A DNA stretch of 64,000 nucleotides. Origin: Solidesulfovibrio magneticus RS-1. GTDB taxonomy: Bacteria; Desulfobacterota; Desulfovibrionia; Desulfovibrionales; Desulfovibrionaceae. The stretch covers positions 496,001-560,000 of the forward strand of contig NC_012796.1 in assembly GCF_000010665.1 (NCBI RefSeq). Reading direction: 5' to 3'. Shown piece by piece: positions 15,933-24,614 of this stretch. Under the pieces are notes generated by a model. That model did not search any database and was not told where the DNA came from. It was given only the letters and a program-made list of their open reading frames with translations. A program made the position numbers and the translations under genes. The stretch's first letter is position 1. The number at the start of each line of letters is the position of its first letter.

Positions 15933-16916
15933 GTGAATATCGGTGATTTCCACCGTGGCCGTCGTCTGCGGCGCACGGAAGGGCTGCGCGACCTGGTCCG
16001 CGAGACCGAGTTGCGCCCGGCCGACCTGATCCAGGGCTATTTCGTGGTCGATTCCCCGGACGCCGACTTTGAAAAGCCCATCAAATCCATGCCCGGCCAG
16101 AGCCAGTTCTCGGTGGAGCGGCTGGTGGCCCGGGTGGGCCAGGCCATGGACCTGGGGCTTCGGGCGGCCATCGTCTTCGGCCTGCCGGCCAAGAAAGACC
16201 CGGCCGGCACCGGAGCCTACGCCGACGACGGCATCGTGCAGCGGGCCGTCACGCGCCTGAAGGAAACCTACCCCTCGCTCACCGTGGTCACCGACGTGTG
16301 CCTGTGCGAATACACCAGCCATGGCCACTGCGGCCTGCTCGACGCCCACGGCGAGGTGCGAAACGACCCGACCCTGGAACTGCTGGCCAGGACGGCCGTG
16401 AGCCATGTCCGGGCCGGGGCCGACATCGTGGCCCCCTCGGACATGATGGACGGCCGGGTGGCGGCCATCCGGGAAGCACTCGATGATGCCGGCTTTTTCC
16501 ATATCCCCATCATGAGCTACGCCGTCAAATACGCCTCGGCCTTCTATGGTCCCTTCCGCGACGCCGCCGACAGCGCCCCGGCCTTCGGCGACCGCCGGGG
16601 CTACCAGATGGACCCGGCCAACTTCCGCGAAGGCCTGCGCGAGGCCGCGGCCGATCTGGCCGAGGGCGCGGACATCCTCATGGTCAAGCCGGCCATGCCC
16701 TATCTCGACGTCTTGCGGGCGCTGCGGGACAATTTCGACACGCCCATCGCCGCCTATCAGGTCAGCGGCGAGTATGCCATGCTCAAAGCCGCCATCGCCA
16801 ACGGCTGGCTCGACCCCAAGCGTTCGGTGCTTGAGGCGCTCCTGGGCATCAAACGGGCCGGCGCGGACATGATCATTACCTACTTCGCCGAGGAAGTGCT
16901 GCCCTGGATCAAATAG
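15933..16916 (+). CDS. hemB: Delta-aminolevulinic acid dehydratase (porphobilinogen synthase)
   Basis: Condenses two 5-aminolevulinate molecules to porphobilinogen, the shared first ring precursor of siroheme, cobalamin and Ahb-pathway heme. It has 327 residues, the standard length. The start is GTG 15933 after AAGAGG. The metal-binding segment [17 protein letters not shown] has the Cys set of zinc-type enzymes. The two active-site lysines are seen in [18 protein letters not shown] and [11 protein letters not shown]. It is followed by a clear terminator. Placement near ahbC and ahbD ties this copy to tetrapyrrole supply for cytochromes c and dissimilatory sulfite reductase. Confidence 0.97.
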   Translation: MNIGDFHRGRRLRRTEGLRDLVRETELRPADLIQGYFVVDSPDADFEKPIKSMPGQSQFSVERLVARVGQAMDLGLRAAIVFGLPAKKDPAGTGAYADDGIVQRAVTRLKETYPSLTVVTDVCLCEYTSHGHCGLLDAHGEVRNDPTLELLARTAVSHVRAGADIVAPSDMMDGRVAAIREALDDAGFFHIPIMSYAVKYASAFYGPFRDAADSAPAFGDRRGYQMDPANFREGLREAAADLAEGADILMVKPAMPYLDVLRALRDNFDTPIAAYQVSGEYAMLKAAIANGWLDPKRSVLEALLGIKRAGADMIITYFAEEVLPWIK

Positions 16917-16936
16917 GGTGGCGCGACGGCCACGTG

Positions 16937-16976
16937 AAAACGGCGTCCGGGAGCGAGGCTTCCGGACGCCGTTTTT
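16937..16976 (+). terminator. Intrinsic terminator after hemB
   Basis: aaaacggcgtccgg is mirrored by ccggacgccgtttt around a short loop, ending in a run of five T. It lies 20 bases after the hemB stop. Its symmetry could stop transcription from both sides, including the converging secreted-protein gene at 17142. Confidence 0.85.
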
Positions 16977-17141
16977 CGTTGGAAGAGGCGTTGGGCTGAA
17001 TGTTGCGGGCCGAGGCGGTCTCGTTTTGCCGCCGGCGGCTTCCGGCCGGCGGCCGGGGCTGGAGTTGCGAGGCCGCCGCGCCCTGCGCGTCGGCCGGACG
17101 TTGGGCCGGGAGCCGGAGCGCGGGGCAAGCCTGACGCCGGA

Positions 17142-17999
17142 TTAATGAAAACTGAACTTCTGGACCGACGTGTCGATGGCGTCGAGCAGCGCTCCGGCCA
17201 AGGGCTGGTAGCCCTGGGGCAGGTTGGCCTTGAGGTCGCCCAGGCATTGGGCCTTGGCCTTGCCGGCCATGAGGCAGTAGTAGGCAGCGGTGGCGGCTTC
17301 GAGGTGTTTTTGCTCATTTGAGCCGGCGGCGGTGGCCGCTTTCTTGGCCGCCGCTTCCAGTTCTTCGTACCGTTTGGGGAATTCGCCCGGCTTGTCGGGA
17401 CGCCAGCCGCCGTCGGCGAAAACGCCGTAGCGGATCGGGGCGGGGTGGGAACCGGGATAATAATCGATGACGACGTCGTTGGGGGCCATGTCGCTGAAGC
17501 CGTTTAAACTGTGGTCAACGGTTTCCAGCAAGCCGTCCTGCGCAAAAGGCGAAAAGGAACCGCCCCAGCCGATGGCGACCTGGGCATAGCTGATGGATAC
17601 ACCGTTGTAGGTGAATACTTCATGGGCCCAGCAACAGCTGGCTCCGCCGTCAAAGAGTTTGAGCACCAGGGTAGACATGCCCTGCTTAGGAAAATTGACG
17701 GCGATTTCCGTTTGCTTGAACGTGTCGGTCGTCTGGGCCGACTTGAGGATTTTTTTGCCCTTGTACACGGCATCGACGACCCAGGGCGTCATAGGGTCGC
17801 GACTCTTCTTGAATGTGACGTCGAGGTCGTAAAATTTGATCTGATTGCCTTGGATTGTAATGCTTTTGTCCGTGTTGCTCTTTTGGAACTGCGCCAGGGT
17901 TTCGCCGTGGGCGGCGCGCGGCACGGACGGCAAAAGCGCAAGGCAGGCGACGACAAAGCAGGCGGCAACGAATTCAAGAACGGTCGCAGCGGATTTCAT
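17142..17999 (-). CDS. Secreted protein of unknown function (285 aa)
   Basis: Start chosen at ATG 17999 with AAGGAG six bases before it. The frame stays open upstream, but those residues are Arg/Gly-rich shadow sequence. An N-terminal Sec signal peptide (about residues 1-32, ending PRAAHG) precedes a body of mixed beta strands with an adjacent Cys pair in GGASCCWAHEVFTYNG and a pattern DGLLETVDHSLNGFSDMAPN. A helical C-terminal region (EELEAAAKKAATAAG) carries two more Cys. Probably periplasmic. No family is recognised with confidence. It converges on hemB and is divergent from ahbD. Confidence 0.75.
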   Translation of the reverse strand: MKSAATVLEFVAACFVVACLALLPSVPRAAHGETLAQFQKSNTDKSITIQGNQIKFYDLDVTFKKSRDPMTPWVVDAVYKGKKILKSAQTTDTFKQTEIAVNFPKQGMSTLVLKLFDGGASCCWAHEVFTYNGVSISYAQVAIGWGGSFSPFAQDGLLETVDHSLNGFSDMAPNDVVIDYYPGSHPAPIRYGVFADGGWRPDKPGEFPKRYEELEAAAKKAATAAGSNEQKHLEAATAAYYCLMAGKAKAQCLGDLKANLPQGYQPLAGALLDAIDTSVQKFSFH

Positions 18000-18333
18000 G
18001 AACGGCTCCTTGGCTGCCAGAGTGTCCATGATGGATGGTATTTTCCGTGAAATGTCAAGGCGGTCGTGGCCTGGCCGCGCCGCCGCGACCTCGCTGCCAC
18101 AGGGTTTCCCGGCGAGGGGCCTTCGCCGCGCCCTGCCGCCGGCGGGCGCGGGCAGCGACATCAGCCCGGGCGATGCCCCCGGCCGTTCCCGCCGCCCCTC
18201 CCCCGGCAAGCCCCCGCCCCTGCCTTGCCTCACCCGCCCCAACCGTTATATTGAGCGGACCGTCGCCGCCAAGCTGGCGGCAAATTCCCGCCAAGGAGGA
18301 CGCCGCGACGCACGTTGTCGCGGCCCACGCCAT

Positions 18334-19500
18334 ATGCAGCATCCCCACAGCAAAGGTTCCGGCCATCCCCACGGCATGGGCTCCGGCCACCCCGGCGGCC
18401 ATCCCCTCGGGCATCCGGGCGGCCACCCCCAGACCGGCCCGGCCGGCGCGCCGCCGCTTCGCCTCGTCGCCTGGGAAGTCACCCGGGCCTGCAACCTGGC
18501 CTGCAAGCACTGCCGGGCCGAAGCCTGCCTCGATCCCTGGCCGGGCGAGTTCGACACGAAAGACGCCAAGGCGCTTATCGACACCTTCCCCGAGACCGGC
18601 AGCCCCATCATCATCTTCACCGGCGGCGAGCCGCTGCTGCGTCCCGACATCTTCGACCTCGTGCGCCACGCCAGAAGCCGCGACCTGCGCTGCGTCATGG
18701 CCCCCAACGGCACGCTCGTCACCCCGGAAAACGCCCGGGAGATCAAGGCCTCGGGCATTGCCCGCTGCTCCATCTCGATAGACGCCCCCACCGCCGCCGA
18801 CCACGACGACTTCCGGGGCGTGCCCGGCGCGTTTGAAGGGGCCCTTCGCGGCATCGAATACTTGAAATCGGCCGGCATGGAGTTCCAGATCAACACCACC
18901 GTGACCCGGCACAACATGGGAAACTTCAAGGAGATCTTCAAACTGGCCGAAAAGCTCGGGGCCGCTGCCTGGCATATCTTCCTGCTGGTGCCCACCGGCC
19001 GGGCCGCCCAGCTTGGGGCCGAAATCATCACGGCCAAGGAATACGAGGAAGTCCTCAACTGGTTCTACGACTTCCGCAAGACCACCACGATGCACTTGAA
19101 GGCCACCTGCGCTCCGCACTACTACAGGATCATGCGCCAGCGGGCCAAGGCCGAGGGCCTGGCCGTCACCCCGGACACCTTCGGCATGGACGCCATGACC
19201 CGGGGGTGCCTTGGCGGCACCGGCTTTTGCTTCATCTCGGCCGTGGGCCAGGTCCAGCCCTGCGGCTATCTCGATCTCGACTGCGGCCAGGTGCGCGAAA
19301 AGCCGTTCCCGGAAATCTGGCGCACCTCGCGGCAGTTCCTCCAGTTCCGCAACAAGGAGGAGTACGAAGGCAAGTGCGGCGTGTGCCAGTACCACCGCGT
19401 CTGCGGCGGCTGCCGCGCCCGGGCCCAGACCATGTCCGGCAACTACATGGCCCCGGAACCCCTGTGCGACTACACCCCGCCCAAGGCGGGCGAGGAATAA
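18334..19500 (+). CDS. ahbD: Heme synthase AhbD (iron-coproporphyrin III decarboxylase), radical SAM
   Basis: Last step of the siroheme-dependent pathway: oxidative decarboxylation of two propionates of iron-coproporphyrin III to vinyl groups, giving heme b. It has 388 residues from ATG 18334. The SAM cluster motif is TRACNLACKHCRAE and the GGE motif is TGGEPLLRPDIFDL. The C-terminal auxiliary-cluster Cys set includes GCLGGTGFCFI, QPCGYLDLDCG and CGVCQYHRVCGGC. The first 38 residues form a His/Gly/Pro-rich extension, HPHSKGSGHPHGMGSGHP onward, with ten His. A strong AAGGAGGA at 18293-18300 is too far (33 bases) from this ATG, and no ATG, GTG or TTG lies between in frame, so initiation is unclear. 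Confidence 0.9.
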   Translation: MQHPHSKGSGHPHGMGSGHPGGHPLGHPGGHPQTGPAGAPPLRLVAWEVTRACNLACKHCRAEACLDPWPGEFDTKDAKALIDTFPETGSPIIIFTGGEPLLRPDIFDLVRHARSRDLRCVMAPNGTLVTPENAREIKASGIARCSISIDAPTAADHDDFRGVPGAFEGALRGIEYLKSAGMEFQINTTVTRHNMGNFKEIFKLAEKLGAAAWHIFLLVPTGRAAQLGAEIITAKEYEEVLNWFYDFRKTTTMHLKATCAPHYYRIMRQRAKAEGLAVTPDTFGMDAMTRGCLGGTGFCFISAVGQVQPCGYLDLDCGQVREKPFPEIWRTSRQFLQFRNKEEYEGKCGVCQYHRVCGGCRARAQTMSGNYMAPEPLCDYTPPKAGEE

Positions 19501-19509
19501 GAGGAAGAA

Positions 19510-19557
19510 GCCTCCGGCGGCCGGGGGCCTGAGGCCCCCGGCCCCCCCACTTGGGGG
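19510..19557. repeat. Palindromic intergenic repeat, copy P2
   Basis: gcctccggcggccgggggcc continues into its mirror; it is the inverted copy of the repeat at 5221-5278, with few differences. It lies about 10 bases past the ahbD stop. The core ccgggggcct/aggcccccgg would fold as a tight hairpin after the coding region. Confidence 0.65.
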
Positions 19558-19685
19558 AACAGTAAGCGGCGTTGCCGTAACGATGGGCGCAAGCCCTGGA
19601 AGGGGCGGCAAATGTTGGCAGCGCGGCGGCCGGGATGCGGTCGCCGCGCTTTTTTGCGGTCAATATTGCCCAAGGGCGTGGTCGA

Positions 19686-21026
19686 TCAGCCGTTAGGGGC
19701 GTCGGCTGGGCAGGCGACAGGGGTGTCGTGAAGCGGCGAAGCGCAAGGTTTGTGTGGCGTCCAAAAGCCCGTGGCCAGCCCGCAAAGTCCGCCGGCCGCG
19801 CCGCAGGCGGCCGCCAGGGGCACGGCGGCTGCCCCGCCCTTTCTCCAGGCAAACGCCCCGGCGACGGCGGCCCACAGGCCGGCCCCCAGGACCGACCACA
19901 GGCCGCCCACGGCCAGGGTCGGCGCGACAAAGGCGCTCGTTTCCGGGGCCAGGGTCAGGCGCAGCGGGCACAACAGCCAGGAAACCATGGCCCCGGGGCC
20001 GGACGCGGCCGAGGGCACGGCCCGGGTGGCCCGGATTTCCGGCCCGCCGCCGGCCGGCCGGTAGGCGGCGGCGACGGCGGCGGCGTCATCCACGATGCAG
20101 GCGTCGCCAAAGGGATCGATGACGGCTTTGAGCCAGTGGCGGGCCGGATCGTAGCCCTGGCAGGGCAGCGCTCGAAGGCCGAGGTCGCCGCCGAGCCAGT
20201 AGACCGTGCCCGACGTGCCGACCACAAGGCCCAGAGCCGTCCCGCCAGCCGCCTCCTGCACCTGCACATGGGCCACGGCCTCGCCCGATGGCAGGGGCAC
20301 CCGGGCGACCTGGGGCAGGTCGCGCACCCGGCGCAGCTGATACAGTCCGCCGGCGGCGTCGGTGAGAAACCAGCCGGCGTCGAAGGGCTTGAGCAACGTG
20401 TCGCGGCCGTAGGCGGCCGTGGCCGGAAAGACGAAGCCGGCGGCGGCCAGGGCGGCGTTGACCGCCTCGGACAGGGCCGGGTCCGGGGCGTTGTGGTCGG
20501 CGTTGACAAATTCCAGACGGCCGGCCAGGCGGAAGCGGTCCTCGGGAAAGACGAGGGTGACCCGGTCGGGCCGGGAGTCGAGCAGGGCGTACAGCCCCGG
20601 GTCGGGCCGGCCCCCGGCGACATCGGCCGGTCGGATGCCCAGGATGAGCCGGCCCTGGCGCAGGGCCTCGGCGTCGAATTCCCGGCCTTGGATGGTGACG
20701 GGTAAAAGCCCCCGTACCCGCAGGCTTTCGGCGTACTGGAAGGGCAGGGCGTTTTCGAAGTCCATGCGGGAAAGGGCTTTGCCCGAGGCGTCGCGGTGCA
20801 GCAGCCCATGTTCGGCCAGCCCGGCCTCGGCGGCGGTCAGGGCGGCTTCCTGGCCGGGGCTGAGGTACTCGCGGAAAAGGAACTGGCCGGCCACGGGGCT
20901 GAAAAGCGCGATGCTGCGTACGCAGCGCAGTCCAAACAGGGCGTCGAGGCCAAGGGGCAGCCAGACGGCGGCCACGAGGCAGGTAGCAAGGGCCAGGGCG
21001 ATCCGGCCCAGGGCGGCGGCGGGCAT
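19686..21026 (-). CDS. DUF4857-like membrane protein of an ABC-2 transporter cluster
   Basis: A 446-residue protein with an N-terminal membrane helix (LALATCLVAAVWLPLGLDAL), a long soluble region containing strands reminiscent of propeller-type repeats (GLVVGTSGTVYWLGGDLGLRAL), and three C-terminal hydrophobic helices (about 345-430). The arrangement and its position behind a permease and an ATPase recall the DUF4857 proteins of ABC export loci; that assignment is from memory and tentative. It lies 9 bases after the permease gene on the same strand, so it is probably the third gene of the operon. Substrate unknown. Confidence 0.6.
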   Translation of the reverse strand: MPAAALGRIALALATCLVAAVWLPLGLDALFGLRCVRSIALFSPVAGQFLFREYLSPGQEAALTAAEAGLAEHGLLHRDASGKALSRMDFENALPFQYAESLRVRGLLPVTIQGREFDAEALRQGRLILGIRPADVAGGRPDPGLYALLDSRPDRVTLVFPEDRFRLAGRLEFVNADHNAPDPALSEAVNAALAAAGFVFPATAAYGRDTLLKPFDAGWFLTDAAGGLYQLRRVRDLPQVARVPLPSGEAVAHVQVQEAAGGTALGLVVGTSGTVYWLGGDLGLRALPCQGYDPARHWLKAVIDPFGDACIVDDAAAVAAAYRPAGGGPEIRATRAVPSAASGPGAMVSWLLCPLRLTLAPETSAFVAPTLAVGGLWSVLGAGLWAAVAGAFAWRKGGAAAVPLAAACGAAGGLCGLATGFWTPHKPCASPLHDTPVACPADAPNG

Positions 21027-21035
21027 GGCGGGGCC

Positions 21036-21716
21036 TTATTGGTTCTTGCCGGTGAGGCGTTGGCGGGAGACGGCCAGAAACGGCACGGCGGCCAGGGCGG
21101 CCAGCAGCGTCAGCCCCAGGGCCAGGGCCCCGGGATGGCCCCAGGCTCCGGGCGCGGCCGGGAGCAGAAACACCGCCGCCACGCTGGCGGCCACGAGGAG
21201 CAGTTGCGCCCGGCCGGCCGTGGTCGGTTCGAAAAGCAGGCTCGTGGTCCCGAGATAGGCGGCCAATCCGGCCGCTTCCCAAGGGGCCAGGGCGGCCAGG
21301 TGGGCCGTGACGATCTCCCGGGGAAACCGCGCGGCCGCCGAGAGCCCGACCACGGCCAGGTCCCAGGCGGCCAGACAGGCGCAAAGGCCCAGTCCCAGGG
21401 CCAGGGAGCAGGAAAGCGCTCGTTCCATGGTCACGGGCAGATGCAGTGTCAGGCGCAGCCGCTTGCCCCGCGTTTCGGGCAGATGCTGGGCGCAGGCCAA
21501 AGCCAGGCCGCCGGCCCAGGGCAGATGGCGCAGGATGTCGAAGGAGACGTTGCCGAGCACGGCGGCCTGATACCAGACCGATTCGGGATGCTCAGCGGCA
21601 AAGGCCGCCCGCAGGGCGACCACGGCCCAGACCCCGGCCGCGGCATGGGCTGCGGCCAGGGCGAAAAAGGCGGCCCGGACCTTGAGCCAGTCTTTCCAGA
21701 AAAGCGCGCGTGTCAT
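21036..21716 (-). CDS. ABC-2-type transporter permease
   Basis: A 226-residue, strongly hydrophobic protein with about six predicted membrane helices, for example AAFFALAAAHAAAGVWAVVA and LALGLCACLAAWDLAVVGLS. It starts MTRALFWKDWLKVR, and such a WKDW opening is common in ABC-2 permeases. It sits 90 bases after the ATPase gene and just before the DUF4857-like gene, completing an export system. No specific substrate signature is visible. Confidence 0.8.
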   Translation of the reverse strand: MTRALFWKDWLKVRAAFFALAAAHAAAGVWAVVALRAAFAAEHPESVWYQAAVLGNVSFDILRHLPWAGGLALACAQHLPETRGKRLRLTLHLPVTMERALSCSLALGLGLCACLAAWDLAVVGLSAAARFPREIVTAHLAALAPWEAAGLAAYLGTTSLLFEPTTAGRAQLLLVAASVAAVFLLPAAPGAWGHPGALALGLTLLAALAAVPFLAVSRQRLTGKNQ

Positions 21717-21806
21717 GGCTCGTGCCCCATCCTTGGAAACGTATGGCCGTCGCCGTCACCTCGCGGCACGGGCGGTTGTTGCCGATACGGTCGTGGTGTT
21801 GCGGAG

Positions 21807-22697
21807 CTAATACCGCCCCGTGTAGCCGACAAAGGCGTCTTCCAGGCTCATGGCTTGGGGAGCCAGCCCCTCGGGCGAGACGCCGGCGGCGGTCAGGGCC
21901 TTGGCCACCTCCGGCGCATCGGCGAAGCTGAAGATTTCGTAGCGCCCCCCGGCCGCCCGCTCGACGTTGTGGATGGCTCCGCCGGCCCGGGGAACCTCGC
22001 GGGCGTTGCCGGGCAAAATGTAGCAGCGAAAGTCGTCGCGAAAAGCGGCCAGGGGCATCCGCCGGGCCTCGCCGCCGGCGCGCAGCAGCACCAGTTCGTC
22101 CACCAGCCGCTCCATGTCCTCGATGACATGGGAGGTCAAAAACACCGTGCGCCTGCCTTCCCGGGCGAAATCGGCCAGATAATCCACGAACAGGCGGCGA
22201 TAGCCGGCGTCCAGGCCCATGGCGTAGTCGTCGAGAATGAGCAGATCCGGTTCCTGGGCAAAGATGAGGCCAAGGACCACCTGGGAGCGTTGCCCCTCGG
22301 ACATGTGGCGGATGCGGTGGCTTCCGGGCAGCCCCAGCCGGGCCATGAGGTCGCGGAATCGCCCGGGGTTCCAGCGGGGGTAGAAGCGGCAATAGAAGCG
22401 TTCGATCTGGTCAATGGTCATGAAATCGTAGGCCAGGTGGCCTTCGAACAGCAGTCCCACCCGGCTTTTGGTCGCCGGGGACAGGGCGTGGGAAGGTTCG
22501 CCGTAAACCAGACAGCGCCCGGCCGCCGGCCGCAGGAAGCCCATGAGGATGTTGATGAGTGTGGTTTTGCCCACGCCGTTTTTGCCGAGCAGGCCCACCA
22601 CCCGGCCGCGCCCCACGTCGAGATCGAGGCCCTTGTGGATGACCCGGCCGTCGTAACTGTGGCGCAAGCCGCGAATTTCGATGACTTGTTCCTGCAT
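21807..22697 (-). CDS. ABC transporter ATP-binding protein
   Basis: Nucleotide-binding subunit, 296 residues, that powers the permease encoded downstream. Walker A is GLLGKNGVGKTTLINIL (about 35-51), signature HMSEGQRSQ (about 131-139), Walker B LLILDDYAMGLD (about 152-163) and H-loop TSHVIEDM (His190). The residue after the Walker B aspartate is Asp157 rather than the usual catalytic Glu, a conservative but notable change. The C-terminal 80 residues resemble the regulatory tail of ABC-2 ATPases. It is the first gene of the operon; a Fur-like sequence lies about 20 bases upstream of its start. Confidence 0.93.
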   Translation of the reverse strand: MQEQVIEIRGLRHSYDGRVIHKGLDLDVGRGRVVGLLGKNGVGKTTLINILMGFLRPAAGRCLVYGEPSHALSPATKSRVGLLFEGHLAYDFMTIDQIERFYCRFYPRWNPGRFRDLMARLGLPGSHRIRHMSEGQRSQVVLGLIFAQEPDLLILDDYAMGLDAGYRRLFVDYLADFAREGRRTVFLTSHVIEDMERLVDELVLLRAGGEARRMPLAAFRDDFRCYILPGNAREVPRAGGAIHNVERAAGGRYEIFSFADAPEVAKALTAAGVSPEGLAPQAMSLEDAFVGYTGRY

Positions 22698-22717
22698 GGC
22701 GTCTCCGTGTCGAGAGC

Positions 22718-22736
22718 GATAATCAATTTCATTTTG
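22718..22736. promoter_or_regulatory. Possible Fur-type operator upstream of the ABC cluster
   Basis: gataatcaatttcattttg matches the classical 19-bp Fur consensus at about 13 positions by hand count. It lies 20-40 bases upstream of the ABC ATPase start in an unusually AT-rich patch. If real, the export operon would respond to iron (or peroxide, given the PerR-like regulator at 4764). Chance similarity in AT-rich DNA is possible. Confidence 0.35.
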
Positions 22737-22951
22737 GTCGTCAAACGAAATTGCTTGCTACGGCGTAGCGCCTTGTTGCGGTTGCGTCCGTGAACCGGAG
22801 CAGGCCGTATTCCCGGGCCGGAAGAGTCGCAATCTCTGTCGTCAGGGTTGCCAGGAAGGCCGGGGCATGGAAGAAATCGAAGAAGCGGAGAAGGGGCGGC
22901 TCTGGGGTCTGGCTGGGACAACGACCGGAAAAAGACAATGCGGGGGGCGGC

Positions 22952-24484
22952 ATGGGCAGGCAAAGTGCGCGGGGTCGGGAGTGTGTGGTTCGGCTTGGGC
23001 GGCTGACGGAGCGGACACTATGGGCGGTTCTGGCCTGCCTGGCTTTGGCTGTCTGGCCGGCCCTGGCCGACGAGTCGTGCCCCCTGGGGCCGACCGCATC
23101 CTATACGGCCTCGCAGCCCGGAGCCACGGGGCGTTTTGCGCTGTTTTCCGACGTCCACTTTTCGCCCTTTGCCGATCCTTCCCTGGTGCGCGAATTGGCC
23201 GGCTCGCCCGTGGAGTGGTGGCGGGCCATCCTGGCCCGGTCCAAGCCGGGGCTGTCGCCCTACGGCCAGGACACCAACAACGCCCTGTTCCAGTCGTTTT
23301 TGGACGACATGGCCGCCAGGAATCCGCGCCCGGACTTCATCCTTTTCCCGGGCGACCTCTTGTGCCACGATTTCTGGACGCTGTATCCCAAGCTCTCCAA
23401 GGACACGACCCAGGCCGGGCTGGAGGCGTTTATTCAAAAGACCGTGGCCTATTTCTTCGGCGAAGTGGCCCGGCGTTTTCCGGGCGTGCCGGTCTACGCG
23501 GCCCTTGGCAACAACGACAGCGTGGAGGGCGACTACCGCATCGCGGCCCACAGCCCCTACCTTTCCCTGACCGTCCAGGCTCTGGCCGCCTTGCTGCCGA
23601 ACGAATCGGCCCGGGCCGATTTCGGGGCCACCTATCCCCAGTACGGCTGTTACGCCGTGACCCTGGCCGAGGCCGGCGGCGTGCGGCTGGTGGTGATCAA
23701 CAATGTTTTCCTGTCCGTAAAGCACCCGGACGCGGCCCTGGGCGACCCGGTGCTGGCCTTCCTGGAGCGCGAGCTGGTCGGGGCCAAGGCGCGCGGGGAA
23801 AAGGTCTGGCTCATGGCCCACATTCCGCCCGGCGACGACAGCATGGCCAGCGGCGCGGCTTTGGCGCGCAAGGATGAGGACCGCTACAAAGGGTTCCTGC
23901 GCGAGGAGCAAAACGACGCCTACGCCAAACTGCTGGCCGCCTATGCGCCAACCGTCGTCAAGGCGGCGTTTGCCGGCCACGTCCACCGCGACGATTTCCG
24001 CATCTGGAAGACATCCAGCGGCGAGCCGGCCGGCGGCATGGGGCTGGCCCCGTCCATCTCGCCCATCACCGGCAACAACCCCGGCTACCAGTGCCACACC
24101 TACGACCGGGCCACGCTGGAACTGCTCGACGTGACCACCTATTTTCTGGATCTGGCCAAGCCCGGAACCGGCTGGCGGGAAGAATACGTCTGGTCGGCCG
24201 CCTATGGCCGGGGGCTTCGTGCCCCGGCCGACTGGCAGGCGACCTATCTCGATCTGGGCCAGTGTCCGGCCCGTCGGGAGGCTTTTGCCGCCCATTTCGA
24301 CCTGGGCAGTCCTCATATGGAGGTCACGGAAACGAGTTTCCCGGCTTTCTGGCGGGCCATCGCCTCGCCGACCCGGACGGTCTGGGAGGCCTGGAGCGCG
24401 CCCACGCCCCTGGCTCCGTGGCCGCTTGCCGGACCGGGCGGGCAGCCGTCGCCTGCCGCCACGGCTTGCCCTGGCGGATCATGA
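22952..24484 (+). CDS. Exported metallophosphoesterase (calcineurin-like)
   Basis: A 510-residue secreted hydrolase. The Arg-rich start and hydrophobic stretch ending VWPALADE form a signal peptide. Metal-binding motifs of the calcineurin superfamily follow: FSDVHFSPF, FPGDLLCHD, ALGNNDS (GNND in place of the common GNHD/E), WLMAHIPPGDD and FAGHVHRDD. The overall pattern resembles the acid-sphingomyelinase-like phosphodiesterase branch, which acts on phosphodiesters outside the cytoplasm. The start at ATG 22952 has only a weak G-rich SD. It is divergent from the ABC operon and followed by an acyltransferase gene. Confidence 0.85.
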   Translation: MGRQSARGRECVVRLGRLTERTLWAVLACLALAVWPALADESCPLGPTASYTASQPGATGRFALFSDVHFSPFADPSLVRELAGSPVEWWRAILARSKPGLSPYGQDTNNALFQSFLDDMAARNPRPDFILFPGDLLCHDFWTLYPKLSKDTTQAGLEAFIQKTVAYFFGEVARRFPGVPVYAALGNNDSVEGDYRIAAHSPYLSLTVQALAALLPNESARADFGATYPQYGCYAVTLAEAGGVRLVVINNVFLSVKHPDAALGDPVLAFLERELVGAKARGEKVWLMAHIPPGDDSMASGAALARKDEDRYKGFLREEQNDAYAKLLAAYAPTVVKAAFAGHVHRDDFRIWKTSSGEPAGGMGLAPSISPITGNNPGYQCHTYDRATLELLDVTTYFLDLAKPGTGWREEYVWSAAYGRGLRAPADWQATYLDLGQCPARREAFAAHFDLGSPHMEVTETSFPAFWRAIASPTRTVWEAWSAPTPLAPWPLAGPGGQPSPAATACPGGS

Positions 24485-24614
24485 CGGGTAGAAGGCCCCA
24501 CAAGCGTTCGTAGCGTCTCCGGGAGGGTCGGGCCTGGGCCTTGAGGGTCCATGTCGTGCTGTAACCGGCCGGGGGGATGATCCGACGCAGTCTGCGTGGC
24601 TGTGGTCGCGGCTT

